This document shows positions 55,235 through 64,000 of a stretch of 64,000 nt of DNA, piece by piece. A model generated the notes under the pieces. It was not told the origin of the DNA. It searched no databases and saw only the letters and a program-made list of their open reading frames with translations. Both the position numbers and the translations under genes were made by a program. The stretch lies in the NCBI RefSeq assembly GCF_027887165.1, contig NC_077229.1:115026520-115090519 (forward strand). Reading direction: 5' to 3'. The DNA comes from Monodelphis domestica. Taxonomy: Eukaryota > Chordata > Mammalia > Didelphimorphia > Didelphidae. Each line of letters begins with the position of its first letter. The stretch's first letter is position 1.

Positions 55235-55660
55235 AAAGAAGAATATTGAGCCAATCAATTAAGTCTTTGATCTGGGTAAGAGATGACTTGAAGGAGAGCT
55301 GGCCTAGACACCATTTTCAGATAGCTAAAGGGACATCATTTCGATGGGGAATTATATTTGCTCTGCTTGGCCCTAGAGGGCTGAACTAGGACAAAGGGTG
55401 GAAATTATAAGAAAGAAGATTTCAGCTCAGCATGAGGAAAAGATTCCTAATAATAGAGCTGTCAAGCAATAGAACATATTGCCTCAGGCTGGTGTACTGA
55501 GAACATTTTCCTATCACTATCCCTTTTCCAACAGAAGTTGGATAAGCACTTGTTGGGGATGCTTTGGAAGAACTACCACTCAGGTACATAGGAACTAGAT
55601 AATTTCTTAAGGTTCTTTTCAACCCTGGAATTCTGTGGTTCTATGACTTGATTAAAGTCA
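55235..55660 (+). mobile_element. CR1/L3-type LINE 3' end
   Basis: 'ctctgcttggccctagaggg', 'gatttcagctcagcatgagg', 'gaagttggataagcacttgt' and 'attctgtggttctatgac' end in the octamer-like ATTCTRTG tail typical of CR1. Confidence 0.8.
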
Positions 55661-56204
55661 CACAGCAAGTCAGTCATGGAATAAGCAATTCAGTTATCTG
55701 GTCTATTTTTCCCAAAGTAGTTCAGCATCTCTATTGTCCCTGTTAACACCAATCCTTACACTTTAACTCAACAGCCAAAAAGAAGGAATGCTTCAGCGTG
55801 CCCCAACGTTTCTCTCCTATTCTTGCTTCATATTATGAGGCAATCTGGTATAGGGGAAAAAATACTTGACTATCTTTCAGTATTCTTTAATCTGTTAGGA
55901 ACAGCTTTTAATTCACCCTTTAAAATCAGCCAGTTCCAATGCCTGAAATAGTAGCTGTCTCTCAGACATATCCTATCAGAGCCAGAAGAAAGTAGGATTT
56001 AGCTCTTGAATAAAATACATACATAAGAGGGGGGAAAACCCAGAGGAACATAGCAATGTTATATTTGTTATACTCTAAAATTCCTAGATAATTATACCTC
56101 CAGCTTCTGACTATTGATAAAAGCATATTACCTGATTTTTGTTGTTTTTAAAAGTTTCAAAGAAATGTTTCCAAAAGTTTAGATTAAAGTTCTTACTCTG
56201 TTAT
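55661..56204. other. Unassigned sequence
   Basis: A MIR fragment ('agtcacacagcaagtcagtc') may begin it. The rest is not recognised. Confidence 0.35.
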
Positions 56205-56330
56205 GGTATCTGAATGATTTTGGGCAAGGTATTTAAGCTTCAGGACCTCTGTTTCCTTATCCGTACAATGAAAATATCAAGTTGCATGCTTTAAAGGGTC
56301 ACTTGCAGCTGTGACATTAGTATCCTGAGT
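56205..56330 (+). mobile_element. MIR-type SINE, partial
   Basis: 'tgattttgggcaaggtattt' and 'tgtttccttatccgtacaat' are the MIR core region. Confidence 0.55.
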
Positions 56331-56334
56331 TTAG

Positions 56335-56560
56335 TGAGTGAATGAATGAATGAATAAAACTGGCATTGATTAATCATTTATTCTGTGTAAAGTGTTGTGC
56401 TAAAGATGTGCTGGAGATACAAATATGAAGGCAAGAGAGTCCCTCTCTTGAGCAGCTCATATTTTAATAAAGGGAGACAACACATATAGGAGTTTTCTGC
56501 TGCAAGACAGGCAGAAAGGTCTTTAAGGTGTAGTAGCAAGCAGATGGTAATGCACCTTCT
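56335..56560 (-). mobile_element. L2/L3-type LINE 3' end, minus strand
   Basis: Begins with ATGA repeats, then 'taatcatttattctgtgtaa', 'agcagctcatattttaataa' and 'agggagacaacacatatagg', matching the reverse-complement terminus. Confidence 0.65.
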
Positions 56561-56673
56561 TTAATGTCATTTCTATTGATCAAACAATCTTAGCTTCTGG
56601 TGCTGGACCACTTGAGAGTATCAAGGATGGTGGTGAGAATTTTCTGGTAGCTGTAACTGCTGATGTGCTGTGG

Positions 56674-56978
56674 CCTTTGTAAAAGTTAAAATTAAATCTC
56701 AATAATAAAAATATTATATTTTAAGAGATTTACTAATGATGATTAGAAATCAAGGAATAAAAAGATACAAAATAAAGACCATGTGTCCATGGCTGATCAG
56801 TCATTTCAAACACCTTCCTTACCATCACCAAGCTCAGGACCGGAAGTAAAGAGGTGGGACCTTCCATGTCCCCACCTAATAACCCCTATCTACAGAAAGT
56901 ATATAATGACAGGAATTCAGTGGGCTCCTGGGAAATGTAGTTTTTTTTTAGGGTAACAGATTTTCAATTATACACCTT
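56674..56978 (-). mobile_element. LTR-like dispersed repeat, copy B
   Basis: Runs from 'tgtaaaagttaaaattaaat' (56678) to 'ttttcaattatacac' (TACA ends at 56974), with 'cctt' on both sides. In minus-strand sense it starts 'tgtataattgaaaatctgtt', followed by 'actacatttcccaggagccc', which resembles the ZNF143 site ACTACAATTCCCAGCATGC. Related to copy A at 10119-10380. Confidence 0.55.
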
Positions 56979-57837
56979 CAATACTTGACAATGGGGAGTT
57001 GCAGGTGTCAGTTTGGAAGCTGGATGGATATAGTCTGAGATGCACTGAGAATTCAGGGATTTTGGGCTCTGAGTCAGGGCCATCTTTGGACCTGAATGAA
57101 GGTGATGGTAAAGGTGGTAGTGCTTTCATCTCCCTGGTACTTTAGGTCAAGTCACAGTTTGGAAATCAATGTGACTAAGCAAGTTACTAGAGCCCATTTT
57201 ACTTCTCTGTAAAATGGAAATGATAATAATAATAATGATGATGATTATAGTGCCTATGTCAAGCATTGTTGTAAGGAAAGAATTTTGTATACCTTTTTAA
57301 AAATTTTAATTTAATTTTTGTATACCTTAAAGTGCTATAAAAGTAGAAGTCATGATCTAACATTCCAAGTTCTAAATACCCTTCCAGGCAAAGCTTTGTG
57401 TGGTATATGTGTAAGTATGTGTGTGGGGGATGATTGAGAATTTCTCAGCTTCAGTAAAGATATTTAATCCATTCATATCCAGTTCTATTCTCTTCCTTCT
57501 CCCACCCCCATTCCTTTTTGCGACTGTAGTACCAGTAATTCAGGGGAGAAACATCTGGATTTCCCTTAAAGTGTCTCCTTCCCCCATCCCAGGGTGAACA
57601 AATATGTGGTGTGATTTCTCCAAGAATCACTGTGACTAGAATAGATGATATGTAGGCTGTACCAGGCAGGATTAAGTAGTGTTTGCCTACTTTTTCCACA
57701 GATGTCTCTGTAGATTCTTCTTCTCTCTTGCATCTCAATTGCACAGAATCATAGATTTTAAAGCTGGAAGAATCTTAGAAATTGATGCCAACTGAAGCTC
57801 TGGTTGGATTTCTGGCTCTGTTAGTAGCTTCACCAGT
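56979..57837. other. Mostly unassigned; MIR fragment inside
   Basis: 57150-57285 resembles MIR in sense ('gcaagttactagagcccatt', 'ctctgtaaaatggaaatgat') with an ATA/ATG repeat. A MIR3-like head ('cacagaatcatagatttta') lies near 57740. No gene seen. Confidence 0.45.
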
Positions 57838-57985
57838 ATACTCTTTCTCTAGTTTTCCCCTTTCCTTTCTTTTTTTCCTTTTCTCCCCTTCTCTCTTTCA
57901 TTTCTTCTCTGTTTTCTCCTCTATTCTCTCCCCTCCTCTCTTTTTTCTTTTTTTACCCCCCCTCTCTTTTTATCTCTTTTGACCT
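57838..57985. repeat. Pyrimidine-rich tract
   Basis: About 150 bp of nearly pure C/T on the plus strand with irregular T and C runs. It generates a Phe/Leu/Ser-rich frame that is not a gene. Confidence 0.9.
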
Positions 57986-58578
57986 TTTGATTTTGTTTTA
58001 TTAATTCTTTTTGCTTTTACCTCAAATTTACTTACACATATTTCCCTCTCATCTTCTTAAAATAACCTTGTCTTTTAACAAAGATTAAAAACAAAACAAA
58101 ATGAAAAATAACAGTTCAGCAGAACCATCTGACACATATACCATACCATATCTGACCAAATATGCAACATTCACACCCATAGTCTTTCATCTCTCCAAGG
58201 AAAGTAAGGAGGTAAATATTTATCTCTTCTCAAGGACCTTTACTTCTACCTTAAGTAGATCCTCAGTAGGTGAAATCTCTAGAGTTCCTCCTCTCTAGAT
58301 TTCTCCAATTGAGGTTTTCTGAAGTTCTCAGTCCCTAGCAGATAGTGGGTTATTTGCTTTCTATCACTGATTCCTATTGTAGTTACTCATTGGGATGCTT
58401 TGCCCTCACATCAATGAGAAAACTATTCCTCATTTCTGAAATGAACTTCCTTTTTTCCTACTTGAGTGCCTCAGACATTTCTTGGCTAATAATTTCCCAG
58501 TAAAATAAAAGTCAATGAGTACAGAGAATATTGCAGAGATCCTTGACTTTGCTGTATTCACCCTTTGATACAGTTCTT
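57986..58578. other. Unassigned sequence
   Basis: Nothing recognised. Confidence 0.4.
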
Positions 58579-58781
58579 TAAAAAAAAAAACCTTACCTCC
58601 TGTTTTAGAACCAATACTATATATTGGTTCCAAGGCAGAAGATCTGTTAGGGGTAGGCAGTGGGGATTAAGTGACTTGCCCAGGATCACACAGCTAGGAA
58701 GTATCCAAGGCCAGATATGAACCCAGTATCTCTGGGACTGACTCTCAGTCCACTGAAACATCTAGCTGCTCCCTACCCCCC
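58579..58781 (-). mobile_element. CORE-SINE with hairpin 3' end, minus strand
   Basis: A-run then 'ccttacctcctgttttagaa', hairpin 'ccaatactatatattggttc', then 'gatcacacagctaggaagta' and 'acatctagctgctccctacc'. Flanked by a 14-bp duplication with two mismatches: 'ttgatacagttctt' (58565-58578) and 'ttaatatagttctt' (58782-58795). Confidence 0.85.
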
Positions 58782-59014
58782 TTAATATAGTTCTTCTAAT
58801 CAAGGGGCACTTCTCTGGAATTCTCCTTTATACTATAATTTTTCTAACATTTTGCATCCCAGCATCATGGCTACTGTTAGGATACTTATGACTTCTCCCA
58901 ATTTTTAAGAATTGCTGATATCTGAATATTGTTAGGTCAGAGTGGCTCCTATATTGTCCCTTCTCCCTTGGTACTTACTATATGGTACCTCATGCTTGTT
59001 TCAGTATTTTTCAC

Positions 59015-59640
59015 ACAATTCAGTAAAACTTTTGTTGACCACTTACTATTTGTGGTTACAAAGACAAAAAGGAAATCATCTTTTCTCTCACAAAGTCTAT
59101 ATTCTACTGAAGGGATAGGACAAATATACAAATTTGCAAACATAGAATCATTTCCTAAGTGAAGGCTGCTTTGGCAACTGAGGAATAAGGCTTCACAAAG
59201 GAAAAAAGACTTAAGCTGATCCTTGAGGGAAGTTAGGGAATCTAAAAGCCATGGTGAAGAGGAAATTCATTTCAGGAATGGGAAATAGTTTTCACGTAGG
59301 TATGGCAATGGGAGATTGAATATTAAGTCTAGGAAAGAGCCAGTTTGATTTTAATTCAGTGGCATGTGAAGGTGGGAATATTAAAATAAGTCATCAAAGT
59401 TAATGGCAGCTAAATTGTAAATGGATTTCAATACTAGACTGAGAAGTTTGGGTTTGTTTGTTTTTTAATCAGTGAGACTGGAGAACAATGCAAAATTATT
59501 GAGCAAGGAACTGACCTGATCAATCCTGTGTTTTAGGATTATTGATTTGACAGCTGAGTGGAGTAGATAGTGCCATTTGAATCTTTTTGCAATAATAGGG
59601 GCAAGAAATGATAAGGATGTAAAATTGGCTCATTATATGA
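59015..59640 (-). mobile_element. L2/L3-type LINE, minus strand, about 600 bp
   Basis: Reverse complement of the family over most of its 3' region: 'gttgaccacttactatttgt', 'gcttcacaaaggaaaaaaga', 'attgagcaaggaactgacct' and 'gacagctgagtggagtagat'. Diverged. Confidence 0.7.
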
Positions 59641-60384
59641 ATGAAGAGGATACAAATAGGAGAATGTTGACATGGAGCCATGTTGACTTGGAATTGCAAA
59701 GAGTTGCCAGTTGGTTGACTATGTGTAGAGCCCAAACCATTTTTTTCACCTATGGTAAGCAGCCCAAATGGTACACCCCACTCAAGTTTTAAAGTCATAA
59801 TATTCAAATAACAAGAGAAGTAATTAAAATAAAATTATTTAAATAAAAGGAAAAATTAATTAGTATAGTTCATAGATGATTATTTGCAATGCCAGCCTAC
59901 TAATATTCTGACAATTTAATTATTCTTGTTGGTTAGGCTCCAAATTTAGTTGTGTCTATTGCTAAGAGAATGTATATGTTAAAATTTTATCTGCTAAATT
60001 TCAATATCTGTTGGTAAAATCCTGATCATTTTGTTCTGGTGACAGCTCTGGATATGGGAGAGTGAGGGTCAAGGATAATTTTGAAGTTTTGAATATGAGT
60101 GATTGGAAGGAAAGTGGTACACTCAACAGAAATGTAGAAATTTGGAAGAAGCATCAGTTTTGGAGGAACTATACAAGGTTCTATTTTGTATATGCTGAAT
60201 TTTGAATGTTGATGGGGCATCAAAAAATATGTCTAGTATGCAGTTTTCCCATATTTGACTAGAGTTCAGAAGCTTATTTAGGGCTAGGTATATAAATTTG
60301 TGAGTTATTTTTATAGAAATAATAATTGAAACTTTGGTAAATGATAAAATCATCAAATGAAAGAATGTATAGAGAATAGACAAT
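59641..60384. other. Unassigned AT-rich sequence
   Basis: May continue the L2/L3 relic at its start. Otherwise nothing recognised. Confidence 0.35.
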
Positions 60385-60610
60385 CTAAAGGAGTTCTTAA
60401 CTTTTTCTTTCATCATGGTCCCCTTTGGTTGTCCAGTAAAGCCTGTGGACATACCTTTTTCAGAATAATGCTTAAAAATATAGAAGGAAGGGTTAAATTT
60501 CAGCTATTAGTTGCATGAAATACAAATCTAATTTTTCTTTCCCATCTAATTTCATGAAGTCTCTGAAATTGGTGGAACTTCAAAAGGTCTACCAATCCAT
60601 ATCCTTCTTG
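60385..60610 (+). mobile_element. hAT-like non-autonomous DNA repeat, copy 3
   Basis: 'ggagttcttaactttttctt', 'gtccagtaaagcctgtggac' and 'tcagaataatgcttaaaaat' match copy 1. It continues into 'cccatctaatttcatgaagt', shared with copy 4. Confidence 0.5.
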
Positions 60611-61064
60611 CAAAACTCATAGGAAAGACCTGCGAGTTCCTCTGGGGATAACTTGGTGAAGGATATTCAGCTGCCTAGTAATAATACCGGATATGACTGA
60701 AAGAAATTAAGTACTTCCCCTGAATTATAATTAGAGAGAATAGTTTTCTGGTCCCATTGAAATCTATGGTTCTACCCTTCACATTCTAGGATTCTATCTC
60801 TAATAGCTGTGTTCATGTGCTAACCATTTAAATTCTTGGTTTCTTCCCGCTCTTGCATTTCATGGAACACTATTTAGTAAACTATATTTTTTGCTTTGCC
60901 ATGTCTTCCCCTCAAATTTAGATGCTTGAAGTTGCATTTTCCCCACAAAGTATTTTGCTATTTTCTCTCCTCTCTTACCCCCACAACAACAATTACAATA
61001 ACAACAAAAGGCATAAACAAAAATACATTCTAGTGTCTGGGCAAGACTGCCTTTAGAATTTTAA

Positions 61065-61245
61065 TCATGAAACTTCCTTGCCCTCTGATGAAGTATAGTG
61101 AAGCCTGTGGAACCTAACCCTTTCTCAGAACAACATACTTTAATTAAAGGAATTCTTAAAGTTCAGATATAGTTTGCAGAAAATAAAAATCAAATTCTTT
61201 TACCCATCTAAATTCATAAGCTCCCTGAAAGTGGGTTTCTAGGAT
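61065..61245 (+). mobile_element. hAT-like non-autonomous DNA repeat, copy 4
   Basis: 'tatagtgaagcctgtggaac', 'tttctcagaacaacatactt' and 'cccatctaaattcataagct' match copy 3 over most of its length. The leading 'ttcttaac' end is eroded. Confidence 0.5.
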
Positions 61246-61569
61246 GAGCAGAACCATTTCTACCCACACCTAACCCCAGATTTTCCCAGAGAAATTCTTA
61301 GTTGAGGGTAAGGGTGATTAGGTGAGGAAAGAAAGGGAGATTAATTTTACCAATGAAGGAAAGCAGAATGAAGATGGCATTATGTAAAAGGTTGGATTTA
61401 GTGGTGCCCAATTTCTGCCAAGACAAGAGAGAAGAAACTGAGTAATTAGCTTACTGAGAGACGTGATGGCTGAGCGAAAGCTTGGCATGACAGTTTCTTG
61501 GTGTCTGACAGTACATTGGCATGCACCATATAAATGAATATTTTTGCTATTCTATCATGACCCAGATGT
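61246..61569. other. Unassigned sequence
   Basis: Nothing recognised. Confidence 0.4.
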
Positions 61570-61745
61570 AGTCAGACTCAAAGTGGGGTTTAGTGTAGCC
61601 TGGGCTTCAGACAACCAAGATTCTTCAACTAATGCATTGTGGAATATTGGGTAAGTCAATTTCTTTTATTGTGTGTCTCTTTTTTCTCATCTGTAAAATT
61701 GTGGGCTTTGAAGTTCCTTCAAGTTGTCTCAGATTTGAGCTAAAC
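61570..61745 (+). mobile_element. MIR3-like SINE
   Basis: 'tattgggtaagtcaatttct', 'ctcatctgtaaaattgtggg' and 'gaagttccttcaagttgtct' match MIR3 in sense. Confidence 0.55.
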
Positions 61746-61884
61746 AACGGAATGACTATCTTGATTTAGTGAAAATTCAATGATAATTAAATTCAATAAA
61801 TACTTCATTTATCATGCATTGTTATCTGTAGTAATAAATTTATATTTTATATACATAAATATATATCTGTAGAGTAAGACCATT

Positions 61885-62085
61885 TTTATAAATACAAGGG
61901 ACATTAAAGATGATCTGCCTCATCTTCCCCAAACTCTTCAAATTGCACATGAAAAAACTGAGGTCTAAAGATGCAAAGGGACTTGTATAAGGTCACAAAG
62001 AGAGTTACCAGCAGATCCTATATTTGAATCCAGTTCTTTTAACATTTAAGTCTACTGACTTGACCATAGCTGCCTCTCAACTACG
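61885..62085 (-). mobile_element. MIR3-like SINE
   Basis: 'gacattaaagatgatctgcc', 'aaaaaactgaggtctaaaga', 'gtataaggtcacaaagagag' and 'ctactgacttgaccatagct'. Confidence 0.65.
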
Positions 62086-62699
62086 TTGTTTTTATTTTCA
62101 GGGTCTATTCCTGGAACTAAAAGGAATTGTATAAGAATTATAAAAACTAGTTATTACTGAAAGCAACAACTTCCAATCTGGTTTGAACAGGCATAGGATG
62201 GTAGAAACAGGGACAAGGGCGAGAATCCTAGGGGAGCCCTCCAGGATCCCTCATATCGGTGCTTACATCTACTTATAATGGTTCACTGGGAAACAATGGG
62301 AAGCAAAATAGACAGGGATGTAGCCAGGAACCTCTGGCATGAGGGTTGCCAGTCTAGAAGAGAGTATGTGAAGGTGTTGGGAGGTGTATGACTATTCCAA
62401 ACTCTTACTGAGTCCTTGCTCAAGATGCTACTAAGGGAGTCTCATCAAGACAACTTTGGAATCAGGGGCTTTCAGGACTTTTTCTGGTAGGAGTAGAGTT
62501 GAGTTTCATCAGATTTTTTGATTGTTTTCTTTCCTTGAGGTCAAAGACTAAGAGGTACCAATCAGATGGGATTCCAGATAAGGTACAAGGCAGAAAGTAG
62601 GGAGTTCAAGGCAAAAGGGGGGTATAGATAGGAAATGGGTAGCTTGCCACTCAGTCATCTAGCATTGATTAAAAGTCTGCTTAATAATTCACACTGCCA
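62086..62699. other. Unassigned sequence
   Basis: Moderate GC around 62200-62460. No repeat or exon that I recognise. Confidence 0.35.
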
Positions 62700-62908
62700 T
62701 ACTGATGTTATGAAGCAGATAAAATGCTGGGCCTGAAATAAGCAAAATCTTAGTTAAAATTCTGCCACAGACATTTGCTACCTATGAGACCCTGGACAAG
62801 TGACTTAACTTTTATTTGCCTCGGTTTCCTTAACTATAAAATTGGAATGATAATAACTTACACATGTTAGCCTTGTTGTGAAGATCAAGTGAAATAATAC
62901 TTGTAGAT
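62700..62908 (+). mobile_element. MIR, near full length, truncated at its 3' end
   Basis: 'agcagataaaatgctgggcc', 'gagaccctggacaagtgact', 'tcggtttccttaactataaa' and 'gtgaagatcaagtgaaataa'. It is cut off where the tRNA-like sequence of the LTR relic begins. Confidence 0.8.
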
Positions 62909-62913
62909 GCTCT

Positions 62914-62937
62914 GTTCGACTTCTAGCTGGCTCGCCA
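62914..62937 (-). other. Primer binding site, tRNA-Arg type
   Basis: On the plus strand GTTCGACTTCTAGCTGGCTCGCCA equals the 3' end of vertebrate tRNA-Arg(ACG) plus CCA with two differences (from memory of that tRNA). In minus-strand sense it reads TGGCGAGCC..., placed two bases after the LTR's terminal CA, exactly where a retroviral PBS belongs. Confidence 0.6.
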
Positions 62938-62939
62938 AC

Positions 62940-63500
62940 TGAAAGGTTTTGGGGATGGGATTGGATGTTAATTTAGGCCAGTATCAGAAGAGTAACCTGG
63001 TTTTGGTAAAGCTTCCCAAACCCAGTGCTGGCAGAACCAGACCCTGAGATGAGACATACACTCACAGAGAACCCTAGGCTATAAATAACAGGTATTTAAT
63101 ATAATAAGGACAGGTTAGAGGTGATTTGCAATTACCTCACTACAATAATAAATTTCTATACCTCCCCAGATCTACAAATCTCTCCACTTATATTGCTTCT
63201 TAGTGATTTCCCTACTCTATTCCTATACTCACTATATAACCCCAAAATTACTATACTTAACTAATCTAACACAACCCCACCCCAAGAAAAAGCCAAACCC
63301 TAAGCTTATCTGTGTCTCTCCAATAGCAGCTGCTCTACCCAGAATTTCACTCTGCCCTTTGCTGTTAGTCTGCAAACTTACACACTTTCCTTTTTAACAC
63401 GTAATAGCTTATAGTAGCCACTAAATAAATGGTCTTTCCCCCTTCCTATAAGCACTGGGCTAAGGCTGTTGGACTGAGAAAGCATAGGCTCAAACCCACA
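62940..63500 (-). mobile_element. ERV LTR relic, minus strand
   Basis: In minus-strand sense it ends 'aaaacctttca' followed by GT and the PBS. It has an ATTAAA signal (plus-strand TTTAAT near 63096), a TATA-like 'ttatatag' (near 63233-63240), and a probable start TGTGGGTTTG near 63500. No ERV genes follow the PBS; old MIR sequence follows instead, so the provirus body is gone. The outer boundary is inferred. Confidence 0.5.
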
Positions 63501-64000
63501 GATTATTCCAGATAATAACATTAATATATATTATGTTAATATTTAATAGAACTTTTTTATTTTTATCAGTCTGATGAAACACACATTTTGACTCATCAAA
63601 CCAGAAATTGTTTTTAAAACAATTCACAAAGAGTTTTATATGAAAATAGGAAAAAATAAATCTCAATCATCTTCCTATTCATTTTGTCTTTGGGCTGAGC
63701 TCATTCAAAATAAAATATCATGAGCTCAACTCCCCAACTTTCCTTCAACTCATAAAATAACAATAATTCATCATCTCTCACTCTCCTGGTTTTAATGGAG
63801 AGATTATGACTTTACTCCTTGAGGTTGATGAATTAGGGCCTGTTGATGTCAGAAGGATGGATTACAGCTGGTAAAAGTCTGGTTTACAATTTGCAGTGAT
63901 TGCTATTGTAATATGTACATTTTTCTTTTCAAACTGAAATGAAGTATGTTTTGGCAAAGTTTTAAGGGCTATATGGTTCCTGATCAAAGAGCCAAAGGCC
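63501..64000. other. Unassigned AT-rich sequence
   Basis: Nothing recognised up to the window edge. Confidence 0.4.

Noticed and set aside
58558..58761. 67-codon minus-strand frames near 58.4-58.8 kb as genes
   Set aside because: They overlap a CORE-SINE with target-site duplication.
62905..62937. A tRNA-Arg gene
   Set aside because: Only the last 24 nt including CCA are present. Nuclear tRNA genes do not encode CCA, and no acceptor 5' half or A box precedes it.
1..64000. CRISPR arrays, operons, integrons or other prokaryotic systems
   Set aside because: No regularly spaced repeats, no dense coding, and eukaryotic retrotransposons throughout.

Overview
This 64 kb window looks like intergenic or intronic DNA from a marsupial (metatherian) nuclear genome. 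It is AT-rich and dominated by retrotransposons. There are no bacterial-style operons, ribosome binding sites, tRNA or rRNA genes, CRISPR arrays, or any intact host protein-coding gene that I can recognise. The marsupial assignment is an inference. It rests on the many CORE-SINEs whose tails read 'gagctggagaaggaaatggc ... tttgccaagaa ... catgaagag ... catgactgaa', and on an L1 lineage that co-occurs with MIR, L2/L3 and CR1-type relics. The species cannot be named from the sequence alone. Repeat family names are from pattern recognition, not from a library search.

Layout. 1-16 kb: old CORE-SINEs, MIRs, L2/L3 and CR1 ends, a hAT-like palindromic repeat, one LTR-like repeat (10.1 kb), one minus-strand ERV relic (12.9-14.1 kb) and microsatellites. 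16.3-18.0 kb: a C/T-rich, CpG-enriched, largely repeat-free block with GC boxes, an inverted CCAAT box and two strong splice donors. It is the only credible candidate for a host promoter and first exon. 18-24.7 kb: MIR and CR1 relics, plus two clusters in which a short SINE-like module is repeated head to tail. 24.7-33.85 kb: a nested retrotransposon stack. An old, internally deleted L1 was hit by a structurally full-length 6.3 kb L1 (25745-32059, with a perfect 14-bp target-site duplication) and separately carries a 1,058-bp minus-strand solo LTR. 33.9-64 kb: more of the same old repeat landscape. It includes a twin-primed L1 (36.1-37.3 kb), a minus-strand L1 with a perfect 15-bp duplication and an extra copy of its own 3' UTR segment at its 5' end (47632-48633), a long L2/L3 copy (54.2-54.9 kb), a second LTR-like repeat (56.7 kb), and an LTR joined to a tRNA-Arg-type primer binding site (62.9-63.5 kb).

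The only proteins with recognisable domains are those of L1. ORF1p (RNA-binding chaperone) and ORF2p (endonuclease plus reverse transcriptase) would form the RNP that copies L1 and, in trans, SINEs. In the full-length copy both reading frames are broken, and every break lies in or near an A-rich run. As written it could not make full-length ORF1p or ORF2p, unless the breaks are assembly errors. I found no clear previously undescribed system. The best leads are the candidate promoter, the two structurally odd L1 insertions, the tRNA-Arg LTR relic and the head-to-tail SINE-module arrays.
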